A stretch of 64,000 bases of DNA from assembly GCF_028198165.1 (NCBI RefSeq), contig NZ_CP116339.1, forward strand, positions 3,479,001 through 3,543,000, read 5' to 3'. Shown in pieces: positions 45,938-54,070 of the stretch. Each line of letters starts with the position of its first letter. Positions within the stretch are counted from its first letter, which is position 1. Under the pieces are notes generated by a model. It did not search any database. It worked only from the letters and a program-made list of their open reading frames with translations, and was not told the origin of the DNA. Source of the DNA: Pseudoxanthomonas sp. JBR18. Its GTDB lineage: Bacteria; Pseudomonadota; Gammaproteobacteria; Xanthomonadales; Xanthomonadaceae. The translations under genes were made by a program, and so were the position numbers.

Positions 45938-46189
45938 ATGCGTACCGTGACAGCAAGTGAAGCGAGGCAGGGTTGGGCGGAGGTTATTGAGGCCGCCCGG
46001 CGCGAACCCGTTGTCATCCAACGCCAGAAACGAGACGTGGCGGTGGTGATGTCGATGGACGAGTACGAGCGTCTGGTACACCTGAACGTGGCCGAGTTCC
46101 AGCGCTTCAGTGATCGCGTGGGCGCCAATGCAAGGGAAGCTGGCATGACCGAGGACATGTTGCAGGATCTGCTGAGCGATGAGGGCTGA
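45938..46189 (+). CDS. Phd/YefM-family antitoxin
   Basis: This 83-residue protein opens RTVTASEARQGWAEVI, the YefM/Phd N-terminal DNA-binding fold, then VVIQRQKRDVAVVMSMDEYERL. The C-terminal tail would wrap the toxin. The ATG at 45938 with GAGGTG upstream is chosen over a longer start. The stop region overlaps the toxin start by 11 bases. Confidence 0.88.
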   Translation: MRTVTASEARQGWAEVIEAARREPVVIQRQKRDVAVVMSMDEYERLVHLNVAEFQRFSDRVGANAREAGMTEDMLQDLLSDEG

Positions 46190-46598
46190 CCGTAAGCTGG
46201 TGGTCGACACCAATCTCTGGATCAGTCGCCTGCTCATGCCGGGCGGAACCGCGGCCAAGGCAGTGGACCATGGGCTAGCTTGGGGCATCCCGCTGATGTC
46301 CGAGGAGACGCTGACGGAGCTGAGCGACGTCCTGTCCCGGAGCAAGTTCGACAAGTACGTCTCCCGCGAGGATCGGCAGCAGTTCCTGCGCCTACTGGGC
46401 GGGATCGTGCGAATAGTCCACATCACCCAGCGGATCGCAGCGTGTCGCGACCCTAAGGATGACAAGTTCCTTGATGTGGCGTTGAATGGAGGGGCGCAGG
46501 TCATCCTGACCGGAGACCAGGACCTGCTGGAACTGCATCCGTTCCATGGCCTTGAGATACTGAGGCCGGCCGACTTTCTGGATTGGCCTATCGATTGA
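46179..46598 (+). CDS. PIN-domain toxin (VapC-like)
   Basis: This 139-residue protein begins with the PIN motif KLVVDTNLWISRLL. Later acidic positions are visible in ETLTELSDVL, RDPKDDKFLDVAL and LTGDQDLL, the metal-binding cluster of PIN ribonucleases. It is probably a ribonuclease restrained by the overlapping YefM-type antitoxin. PIN with a YefM partner is a known mixed pairing. Confidence 0.88.
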   Translation: MRADRKLVVDTNLWISRLLMPGGTAAKAVDHGLAWGIPLMSEETLTELSDVLSRSKFDKYVSREDRQQFLRLLGGIVRIVHITQRIAACRDPKDDKFLDVALNGGAQVILTGDQDLLELHPFHGLEILRPADFLDWPID

Positions 46599-46973
46599 GG
46601 AACAATTTGTTTCAGTCCGCCGCATGCTCGATACGACATGAAGAAAATACGCCCCTGTATCGAGCCAAGCCACCATGTTCATGGTGCCGCACGACAGTGC
46701 GGTCGAAGTGGAGGATCGCCAGGTAGTCGCGTCGCTGGATGATTGTGCACGGGTGTTGGGCTTTGTACCCAAGCACAGACGCTTGAAGTCCATGGTTTGT
46801 GCGTGCTCGTAAATCCAGAACGAGGAAGGCAGCGACGAAATCGAAAAGCTGATGATGCGGGCCTTCTCTTCCGGCAAAAGTGGCATTGCACTCGTAGTGG
46901 AAATTTGTTCTTGCGATGGTGCAGGTGGCGGGTAGTTTGAGACCTAGATAACAACCTCGACGATAGGTGCCCT
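46599..46973. other. 375-base stretch without a supportable gene
   Basis: Both strands hold only short frames. One plus-strand frame (46675-46812, about 45 codons, start MFMVPHDSAVEV) has no good ribosome site and no domain I know. It could be a decayed element gene, and nothing firmer can be said. Confidence 0.45.
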
Positions 46974-47396
46974 ATGCGAAGGTTCATCTTCTACGGCTGC
47001 ATTGTGCTGGGCGCGAGCGTCGGGGGGCTCATTGGCGCCGACCAAGGAGGGTGGGGACTGGCGGTTATTTTTGGATTGAAGCTGGCGCTCGTCGGCCTTG
47101 CGCTGGGTGGACTGCTCACTTTTCTCGGAGGCAAAGCGATGAGTCGGAGGCAAGCCAAGTCGAATCACAGGCACGATGAGGGGTGGGAGCGCATAGCGGA
47201 CGGGAGGCACGACGGGTTGGGCACCAGCCAGGAGGAGTTGGCTGGGAACGTCTCGATAGCCAAGGGGCACCATCCCATCAGCAACCCGGAGTACCTGGAG
47301 GATATTCGTAGGTCGGATGAGCTGATCAGGCACGCCACAGGAGACACAGGGCTTCCGCCGTTGATGGATCCATATGACTCCGATCCGGGGCGATGA
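46974..47396 (+). CDS. hypothetical membrane protein
   Basis: This 140-residue protein is not recognised. It has two hydrophobic stretches (about 4-25 and 27-50, a glycine-rich hairpin) and a soluble, charged C-terminal part. It is convergent with the traG remnant (12-base gap). Small glycine-rich hairpin proteins are common in integrative elements. It is supported by a coherent frame and membrane topology only. Confidence 0.5.
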   Translation: MRRFIFYGCIVLGASVGGLIGADQGGWGLAVIFGLKLALVGLALGGLLTFLGGKAMSRRQAKSNHRHDEGWERIADGRHDGLGTSQEELAGNVSIAKGHHPISNPEYLEDIRRSDELIRHATGDTGLPPLMDPYDSDPGR

Positions 47397-47408
47397 CGCA
47401 CGAGGGCT

Positions 47409-49200
47409 TCATTCCTCGCCGAGTCTCTTCCTGATCGCTTCTCTGGCGCGTTGATAAAGCGATTGCGTTGCATCCTTGGCTTCTTCGGTCATGATGCGAC
47501 CATCTTCGAATGCCTGCTTGCCAGACTGCATTCCCAATGACTTCCGGCTGGCGAGCGTGCCGTCCTCGGTCTCGACGATCTGCGCTTCGTCGTCGAACCC
47601 GTCTCGAACGCCCTCGGCCTGATGCCTGAGTCGCGCTCCCTGGCTGCGCACGTCATCGCGAAGGGTACTGGGCGCCGTGTCCATCTCGACGCTGTCGGGC
47701 GTATTGTCGAACGCGGAGACCGTCTTGCGATGCTGCTCGTGACTGCCGGCCACGCCGGTAGCCTGCGCGATAGCGTCGCGCTGCTCCGCGTGCCGTGCGT
47801 AGACGTTGTCGAAGGAGTCTGGTACTGCAGTTCCGTCGCTGAACGTCCGATTGGGCGATAGCCCTTGGCGTGCTAGTTCGAACTCCATCATCGCGAAGGC
47901 GGCGGCGCTATTGCCACCATATTCCTCCGCATACCGGCGGAACATCTCCAAGTTGTGGGGGTCCTGGGCGATGTCGATGGAGATTGATTCGCCGCGCTCG
48001 CGTGCGCTGGAGAGCCGCTCGGCATAGGTCAGGCGCTCGGCATAGCTGGCATCTGCGCGCTGTGACAAGGCAGTACTGGTGGAAAGTCGGGACGCCATTT
48101 CCTGTGCTTCGCGCCCATCGCTGGCAATAGCGTTGATCAGGCGCTGATCGTGGGACAAACGGTCGGCGAACTGTCGGAATTCCTGGATTTGTTCCCCCGT
48201 CATCGAATCTAGAACGTTGCGGTCGTCCTGGGATAGGCCCGATGTGTAGTTCTTTGCGGAGTTAGCGCTCATCCCGGAGGAGATACTGTGCGCTCCCTTC
48301 CGTTTGCCCCACTGATACGAGGTGGGCGTCCCAAACGCTGCGGTGGCGACCTGCATCTGCGTCAGTCCCGTCGTCTCAGCGACGCGTCGCGAGATGTTGT
48401 CCAATCGGTTGAGCGATTCGCCGAGTTGCTCGGAGCGACTGTCTGTGCGGCCTTCGCTGTGGCGGAAGGATTCGAGCTTGCTCAACCCACGGACGAACGT
48501 GTCGGTCAGCGCCGCGGATCGCTCGCGGTTGGCCGCGATTGCCTGGCTACGGGCGCTGTCAGCCATGTGGCTCGCCTCTGCGACGTCCTGTTCGGACACA
48601 CGCATCGACACGACTCGCGAAGCGAAGCCTTCGTTGCGCAGCAGCGACATCGCGGCGCGACCGGTCAGGGCGTTGCTGGTCAGCGTATTGCCGCTGATGT
48701 CGTCCTGCAGGCTGCCCATGAACGCCGAGGTGCGGTTCGGAGACAGCCGAGTCTGGTCCATCGCAACGTTGCCCATGCTGACGTTCCCCGTGGCCGCAGC
48801 CCCGGTGGCGCCGGCGAGCGTGGCTTGCAGGCCGGACAGCCCGCCGACCAGCGCGGTGCCGAAGTTCTCCATGCGCTTGAGCGCAGACCAGGCGATGAAG
48901 GGAATGCTCATCGACAGGTAGCCGACTACCGCTTCGCCCGAGATCGCACGGGAGTAGATCGTCGATGCGGTCTGCAGTGCCAGCGACTTGGCGCCTGTCC
49001 CCAGATCGGCGGCGGCAGAAAGATCGTAGGCGGCATAGGTGGTCGCCTTGTAGTTCAGCACGGCGTACAGCGGCGGCCAGAGCTGGATCCAGATCAGGAT
49101 GGCGGCATAGCCTTGAATGCCAGCATCGTTTCCTTGCCACTGGTCAGCAGCAACAACAGCACGAACAGCGGGAAGAGGATTGCCCGGCGCAGCAGCGTGC
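47409..49200 (-). pseudogene. traG-like conjugal transfer gene, 5'-truncated and frameshifted
   Basis: The frame downstream of about 49110 encodes the TraG N-domain interior and C-domain of the F-type mating-pair stabilisation protein: GYAAILIWIQLWPPLYAVLNY, then membrane and Gln/Ser-rich segments. The preceding segment ALLFPLFVLLLLLTSGKETMLAFK lies in another frame, so one base (a G in the Lys-Gly codons) is missing near 49111. Everything further upstream is absent, replaced by sequence belonging to the opposite-strand DUF1173 side. The gene is not functional. Confidence 0.7.
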
Positions 49201-49258
49201 AGCACCTGGTCCCGCGTGCGCGGCCCAGCCTGGCGCAATTGCTGGAAGAGCTGATCTG

Positions 49259-50494
49259 ATGTCCACCGTTGGCGACCGCCAGCGCTTCCTGATTCTCGGC
49301 CACGTCTATGCCATTGACGACCAGGGCTTCCAGGAAGCCTTGGCGCGCGTGTACGACAGTGGACCGAGGCCACGCTGCCTATGTCGCGGGGACGGCGTGG
49401 AAATGTACGTAGCGCGTCATGGTCGCTTCGTAGTCAAGCGCATGCCGGACACGGGTAGCCTGCACCATCCGGGTTGTCCCTCCTACGAGCCGGAAGCGGC
49501 ACAGTCGGGGTTGGGCGAACTGGTGGGCGATGCGGTACTGGAACTGCAACCGGGTCAGGTCGAATTGCGGGTCGATTTCCCGTGGGCGCATACGCTGAGT
49601 ACAGAATCCGCCCGCAATCGCGGCGAGCGGAGCGATCCGGGGGAAATTGAAGCGCCGCGGCGACGCATGAGCCTGCGGGCGGTGACCCACTATCTGTTCG
49701 AACGCGCCGGGTTCAATCGCTGGACGCCGGCGATGGCCGGGAAGCGCCGCCAGGCCGTCATCCAGAAATACCTGCTGGAAGCGGCGGCAGACATCTCGAT
49801 CAAGGGCGAGCGCCTGGCGCAGCGGATGTACGTCCCCGAGGCGTTCAACGAGGCCACGCACGCCGAAGCGGCGCGACGGCGGCGCGAGAAGCTTGCGCTG
49901 CTGCAGCCGACGAACAACCGCATGCCGCTGGCGTTGTTGATCGGGGAGTTCAAGTCCGCCGAGGCTTCCGGCCCCAGCGTGCGAGTCTGGATCAAGCACA
50001 TGCCGGACGTACCGTTATGGGCCGATCGCCAAGTCTGGGCGCGGATCGAGCGCACGTTCGCGGCTGTGTTCGAGGCCTGCGGTGCGGACGTGGAACCCAA
50101 GCCGCGGATGATCCTCAGTACGTTGATCCGAGCGCGCCGCGAGCATACCTACGAAATCGACACGGCCAGCCTGATGCTGACCAGCGAGCACTGGATCCCG
50201 GTCGAAGGCGTGCATGAGCTGTCGTTGATCCGGTCGCTGGTCGAGCAGGGACGGCGATTCGTCAAACTGCTACGCTACGATGCCGGCAATGCCGGGCGCT
50301 TTCCGAATGCATTGTTGCTTGATGCCGGCGCCAAGCCGGTGGCGCTGCACGTGACCAGTGCCTTCCTTCCGGCGGCCGAGCAGGCAGCGAAAACACGGAC
50401 ACTGGCGGCCGATTCGAATGCCAGCGACTTGCCGTGGGTATGGGCTTCGGATCAGCCGATGCCGCCGTTTCCGGCAGCAATGGAACATGCCTGA
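49259..50494 (+). CDS. DUF1173-family protein
   Basis: This 411-residue protein opens FLILGHVYAIDDQGFQEALARVYD and has an N-terminal Cys/His cluster (CLCRGDG, then HHPGCPSYEP) that may bind a metal. The C-terminal half has a strand-rich fold. The family occurs in integrative conjugative elements, function unknown. The ATG at 49259 overlaps the TGA of a short upstream plus-strand frame, which suggests that a truncated gene once preceded it. Its C-terminus converges on tonB with a 23-base gap. Confidence 0.75.
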   Translation: MSTVGDRQRFLILGHVYAIDDQGFQEALARVYDSGPRPRCLCRGDGVEMYVARHGRFVVKRMPDTGSLHHPGCPSYEPEAAQSGLGELVGDAVLELQPGQVELRVDFPWAHTLSTESARNRGERSDPGEIEAPRRRMSLRAVTHYLFERAGFNRWTPAMAGKRRQAVIQKYLLEAAADISIKGERLAQRMYVPEAFNEATHAEAARRRREKLALLQPTNNRMPLALLIGEFKSAEASGPSVRVWIKHMPDVPLWADRQVWARIERTFAAVFEACGADVEPKPRMILSTLIRARREHTYEIDTASLMLTSEHWIPVEGVHELSLIRSLVEQGRRFVKLLRYDAGNAGRFPNALLLDAGAKPVALHVTSAFLPAAEQAAKTRTLAADSNASDLPWVWASDQPMPPFPAAMEHA

Positions 50495-50517
50495 GCGAAA
50501 ACTCCATTGGTCGTTTT

Positions 50518-51261
50518 CTACCGCAAGAAGAAATCAATCGGCGTACTCACCTCCACCGGGTTGCCGGGGATGTCTGTCGGGGGCGGGGGTAACGGACTCG
50601 CACGCTGTACGGCAGCCACAGCCTCGGCATCCAGCAGTTCGTGGCCACTGCTGGTGGCCAAGCGGACCGAGAGCACCTTGCCTTGCCGGTCCACGGCGTA
50701 CTGCACGAGCACCGCGCCCTCGTAGCGACGGCGCTGCGCGGCGCGCGGGTAGCGCTTGAATTTCTCCAGGTGGCCAAGCAGCTGTGCCTGCCAGGTGACC
50801 ATCGCCTGCTGGGAGATGCCGGAGAGGGACTGGCGGGCGGCATAGCGTGCGTCTGGTGGCGCTTGCAGGTTGGGCGGTGCGCTGGTCTGGGACACGTTGG
50901 TGTTGGCATTTTCCTCGTTCTGGCGTTCTCGTACCGGCTGAGGCAAGGCGACGTCGGCCCGTTCCTGTGGTTTCTGCTGCGGCTCCGGCTCGGATGTCGG
51001 TTCCGGTTGGACCTTGGGTTGGGTTTGACGTTGTTCTTGCTGTGGGGGGCCGGGCGCCAGATCGGTCGGCGGCGCTGGCGGCGCGCTTGGCAGGGGCGCC
51101 AGTTCCACCATCACCGCTTCGGCCGGTTCCGGCGGCGATTGCCGCAGCTCATACGAGCTCCACCAAAGGGCCGCGGCAATGATCGCCGCATGCGCAGCCA
51201 ACACCAGGCCGAGACTGGCGCCCCAGCGCAGCGTCTGCCGATCCTGCTCCAGCACGATCAT
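50518..51261 (-). CDS. tonB: TonB energy transducer
   Basis: This 247-residue TonB has an N-terminal membrane anchor (about 12-35), a Pro/Glu/Gln-rich spacer (50-120) and a C-terminal TonB domain with KFKRYPRAAQRR near 165. It contacts the TonB box of outer-membrane receptors. The start overlaps the exbD stop by 4 bases. It closes the heme operon, so it probably serves the receptor encoded there. Confidence 0.94.
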   Translation of the reverse strand: MIVLEQDRQTLRWGASLGLVLAAHAAIIAAALWWSSYELRQSPPEPAEAVMVELAPLPSAPPAPPTDLAPGPPQQEQRQTQPKVQPEPTSEPEPQQKPQERADVALPQPVRERQNEENANTNVSQTSAPPNLQAPPDARYAARQSLSGISQQAMVTWQAQLLGHLEKFKRYPRAAQRRRYEGAVLVQYAVDRQGKVLSVRLATSSGHELLDAEAVAAVQRASPLPPPPTDIPGNPVEVSTPIDFFLR

Positions 51262-51680
51262 TCGCCAGCCTGCTCCAGCCCGACGAGCGCCACCTTGAGG
51301 TAGCCGGCCGTGCGCAGTGCGTTCATCGTCGACATCAACTCGCCATAGGGCACGCCCTTGTCGGCGCGCAGAAAGATACGCTCGTCGCGGTTGCCGTCCG
51401 TGAGCGCGTCCAACTTCGCGGCAAGCTCTGCCCCGACCACCTTGTCCTGATTGAGGCTGAGCGACAGGTCTTCCTGCACGGTCAGGTAGATTGGATCATT
51501 GTCCTTCTGCTGCGGTTGCGCGGTGCTGGCAGGCAGGTCGACCGGCACGTCCACCGTGGCCAGTGGCGCGGCGACCATGAAGATGATCAGCAGCACCAGC
51601 ATCACGTCGATGAAGGGGGTGACGTTGATCTCATGGTTCTCGTCGAGATCGTCGTCGTCGCGGCTTGTCCGGATAGCCAT
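51258..51680 (-). CDS. exbD: ExbD biopolymer transport protein
   Basis: This 140-residue protein has a short cytoplasmic start and a membrane helix with the catalytic Asp in INVTPFIDVMLVLLIIFM. A periplasmic domain follows (VPVDLP, then LSLNQDKVV). With ExbB it uses the proton gradient to drive TonB. It overlaps tonB by 4 bases and follows exbB by 10 bases. Confidence 0.95.
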   Translation of the reverse strand: MAIRTSRDDDDLDENHEINVTPFIDVMLVLLIIFMVAAPLATVDVPVDLPASTAQPQQKDNDPIYLTVQEDLSLSLNQDKVVGAELAAKLDALTDGNRDERIFLRADKGVPYGELMSTMNALRTAGYLKVALVGLEQAGE

Positions 51681-51690
51681 CAGTTCGCCC

Positions 51691-52416
51691 TCAGTCCGCT
51701 GCCTGCACCGCGCTCAAGCCGGCCTTGGGCGATTCGCGCCGGTCCAGGTCGCGCGAAACCAACTGCTGCACGTCGGCCGACAGGTCGCCGAGGCTGCCCT
51801 TGGTGCCGCCCAGGGTGCGGGTGAAGTGGTTGTAGATCACCACTGCGGGAATCGCGGCGACCAGGCCCAGTGCGGTGGCCAGCAACGCTTCGGCGATGCC
51901 GGGCGCCACCACCGCCAGATTCGTCGTGTTCGATTTAGCGATGCCGATGAAACTGTTCATGATTCCCCACACGGTGCCGAACAGACCGACGAAGGGCGCA
52001 GTGGCGCCAATAGTGGCGAGGACGCCGGTGCCCACGCGCAAATGGCGCGTGTAGCTCAGCTCGATCCGCTCCAGCCGCGATGCGGTGCGCTCCTTGATCC
52101 CGGCCTTGTCGGTCAGGCCCGCCGACTGCTGCAGTTCCGTGCGTGCCTGTCCAAGCAGGTCGTGGGCGATACCCTCGGCCAAATGGGGGTTTGCCTCAGC
52201 CTCGGACAGATGCGATGCCTTCGCCAGTACCGCGCTGGCGGCACGCAGTGAACGCCCGATCCGGCGCAGCTCCCAAGTCTTGGCGACCAGCACGGTCCAA
52301 GTGACGATCGAGGCCAGCGCCAAGCCGATCATCACCGCCTGCACCACCCAGTCGGCGTGCAGGAACATCTGCCAGGGGCTGAGATCGGGGGATAGTTTTA
52401 CGGTTGCAGTTTGCAT
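51691..52416 (-). CDS. exbB: ExbB proton-channel protein
   Basis: This 241-residue protein has three membrane helices and the conserved ExbB blocks GVLATIGATAPFVGLFGTVWGIM and EALLATALGLVAAIPAV. It forms the pentameric proton channel around ExbD. It starts the ExbB-ExbD-TonB group, 157 bases downstream of the DUF454 gene, where a promoter or weak terminator may lie. Confidence 0.95.
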   Translation of the reverse strand: MQTATVKLSPDLSPWQMFLHADWVVQAVMIGLALASIVTWTVLVAKTWELRRIGRSLRAASAVLAKASHLSEAEANPHLAEGIAHDLLGQARTELQQSAGLTDKAGIKERTASRLERIELSYTRHLRVGTGVLATIGATAPFVGLFGTVWGIMNSFIGIAKSNTTNLAVVAPGIAEALLATALGLVAAIPAVVIYNHFTRTLGGTKGSLGDLSADVQQLVSRDLDRRESPKAGLSAVQAAD

Positions 52417-52573
52417 GGTTCAATCCAATTCATCGGGACAGATAGGAAAAAAGGCGGGTGGCTGCGGCAGCAGTCCGGCAGGTCCGCTGCCCGCAAGATG
52501 AGTGCATGGGGCGACGGACCGATGCCGCAGGATGCGGCCAAGCCTGCACGAAGCCGGACCGGCCGTTTCCTGC

Positions 52574-52972
52574 TCACGGTTCCGGCCTGCACCACAGCCA
52601 CAACAGCACGCAAGCCATGCAGCCGACGATGATCACCACGCTCGGCCGGTGCGGGATGGTCAGCGCCGCGAATATCCCGGCCAGGGCCATGGTCCCGGTC
52701 GCCGCCCACTTGGCCCGCCGCGGCAACCGGCCTGCCTGCCAGTGCGCCAGCAGCGGACCGAACACCCGGTGGCGCAGAATCCAGGCATGCAGCCGCGGTG
52801 AGCTGCGCGCCGCCGCCCAGGCCGCCAGCAGCACGAACTCGATCGTGGGCAGCCCGGGCGTCACCACGCCGACGAAGGCCACGCCCAGGCTGACCACGGC
52901 CAGAATCCGCAACAGGACGCGGCCCAGGCCACCGGTCGGCATCTGCACCGGAGCGGAGTCCAACGGTTTCAT
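52574..52972 (-). CDS. DUF454 (YbaN-like) inner-membrane protein
   Basis: This 132-residue protein has four hydrophobic segments and the DUF454 blocks GVVTPGLPTIEFVLLAAWAAARSSPRLHAWI and LRHRVFGPLL, with a terminal WCRPE. Function unknown. The ATG at 52972 overlaps the preceding DUF423 gene by 4 bases, so it lies inside the heme operon. A role in heme or iron handling is inferred from location only. Confidence 0.85.
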   Translation of the reverse strand: MKPLDSAPVQMPTGGLGRVLLRILAVVSLGVAFVGVVTPGLPTIEFVLLAAWAAARSSPRLHAWILRHRVFGPLLAHWQAGRLPRRAKWAATGTMALAGIFAALTIPHRPSVVIIVGCMACVLLWLWCRPEP

Positions 52973-53403
52973 GGGCGCCCGGAAGCTGGAAACAGCCCGG
53001 CGGACGCCAGCGCCAGCCAGCCCAGGATGAAGCTCACCCCGCCTGCTGGCACCACATAGCGCGCGCTCCCCTGCGCCAGCGCCGGCCACCACAGATGCAG
53101 CGCGTAGATGCCGAACGAGAAGCCCACGATGGCGGCCAGGAACAGCACGCCGGCCAGGTGCAGCCAGGGACTGGACCGGATCTGGCCTGCCAGCGCCACG
53201 CCCAGCAGGGCCAGGGTGTGCACCAGCTGCTGCAATCCCTCCGAGCGGGCCTGCTCCAGCGCCCGTGGCAGCGGTTCCGGGGAAACCGACTGCGCCAGCC
53301 CGTGGCTGGCCCAGGCCGCAATCGCCACTGCCGAGGCCCCGGACAACCCAGCCAGGATGCTCCACAACCGCAGCGCGCCCGCGCCTTTCTCGTGCCGGCT
53401 CAT
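52969..53403 (-). CDS. DUF423 membrane protein
   Basis: This 144-residue protein has four membrane segments and the DUF423 layout (AAWASHGLAQ, then LQQLVHTLALLGVALAG and GFSFGIYALHLWW). Function unknown. It overlaps heme oxygenase (4 bases) and the DUF454 gene (4 bases), so all three are translated from one transcript. This strong coupling suggests a shared function. Confidence 0.85.
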   Translation of the reverse strand: MSRHEKGAGALRLWSILAGLSGASAVAIAAWASHGLAQSVSPEPLPRALEQARSEGLQQLVHTLALLGVALAGQIRSSPWLHLAGVLFLAAIVGFSFGIYALHLWWPALAQGSARYVVPAGGVSFILGWLALASAGLFPASGRP

Positions 53404-53993
53404 CCGATCTCCTCCCGCACGTAGCCCTGCACGGCGCGGAAGGCGGCCTCGGCCCCCAGCACCATTTCACCTTCCTGCGCAGGCGACAGCGGCACGCTGT
53501 CCAGCACCTTGGTGAACTCGCGCCAATGCCGCGCCGCGCCGTCCGGATGCGCGGCGAGGTGGCTCGCGCCCAGGCCACTGCCCAATCCCAGCTTCTGGCT
53601 GGCCAGCTTGTAGAGGATGGTGCCGCCGAGGTTGGAGCCTTCCGCTACATACAGCCAACCCAATGCCGTCGGCAGTGACGTGCCATTGTCCAGCTTGCCC
53701 GGTACGGGCAATGGCAGCGCCTGTCTCAGGTCGCTCAAGTCAGTGGCGATCTTCAGGAGTCGGCGGCGTTCGCCCAGGTTTGGGATCAGCGCCACCAAGG
53801 CTTCGTTGCCATACAGCGCATCGATGTCGCGGTGGAAGCGGTACTGCACGCGCACGAACTTTGCGAACTTCTCACGGCTGGCGAAGATGTCGCGGGCCAT
53901 GATGGTCTTGTCCAGACGGTCGTGGGTGGCGTGGGTGGCCGCCTTCAGGCGCTGGCTGCGGGCGGCGATGGATTCGAGGGCGGTTTCGTTCAT
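53400..53993 (-). CDS. hemO: biliverdin-producing heme oxygenase
   Basis: This 197-residue protein is all-helical. The N-terminal ATHATHDRLDKTIM holds the proximal heme His (probably His24), and GWLYVAEGSNLGGTIL is the distal-helix glycine motif of bacterial HemO/BphO. It opens heme to biliverdin, CO and iron. The ATG at 53993 is preferred over one at 54041, which adds a short, unconserved stretch. It lies between the Slam gene and DUF423. Confidence 0.92.
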   Translation of the reverse strand: MNETALESIAARSQRLKAATHATHDRLDKTIMARDIFASREKFAKFVRVQYRFHRDIDALYGNEALVALIPNLGERRRLLKIATDLSDLRQALPLPVPGKLDNGTSLPTALGWLYVAEGSNLGGTILYKLASQKLGLGSGLGASHLAAHPDGAARHWREFTKVLDSVPLSPAQEGEMVLGAEAAFRAVQGYVREEIG

Positions 53994-54070
53994 GGCGGCG
54001 GCTCGTGGGAAAGCAGTGAATGGGAGGACGTTGGCGTACATGGGAGGAAGGGAGGACCGGTCATGAGGGG

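Larger units (their letters stand above)
44596..50494. mobile_element. decayed integrative element
   Basis: About 5.9 kb: a tyrosine integrase without a recognisable attachment repeat, a toxin-antitoxin pair, a small membrane protein, a 5'-truncated and frameshifted traG-like conjugation gene and a DUF1173 gene. traG and DUF1173 are common in integrative conjugative elements, but the rest of the conjugation machinery is missing. This is the remnant of a larger element. Exact borders are unknown; it ends before tonB. Confidence 0.7.
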
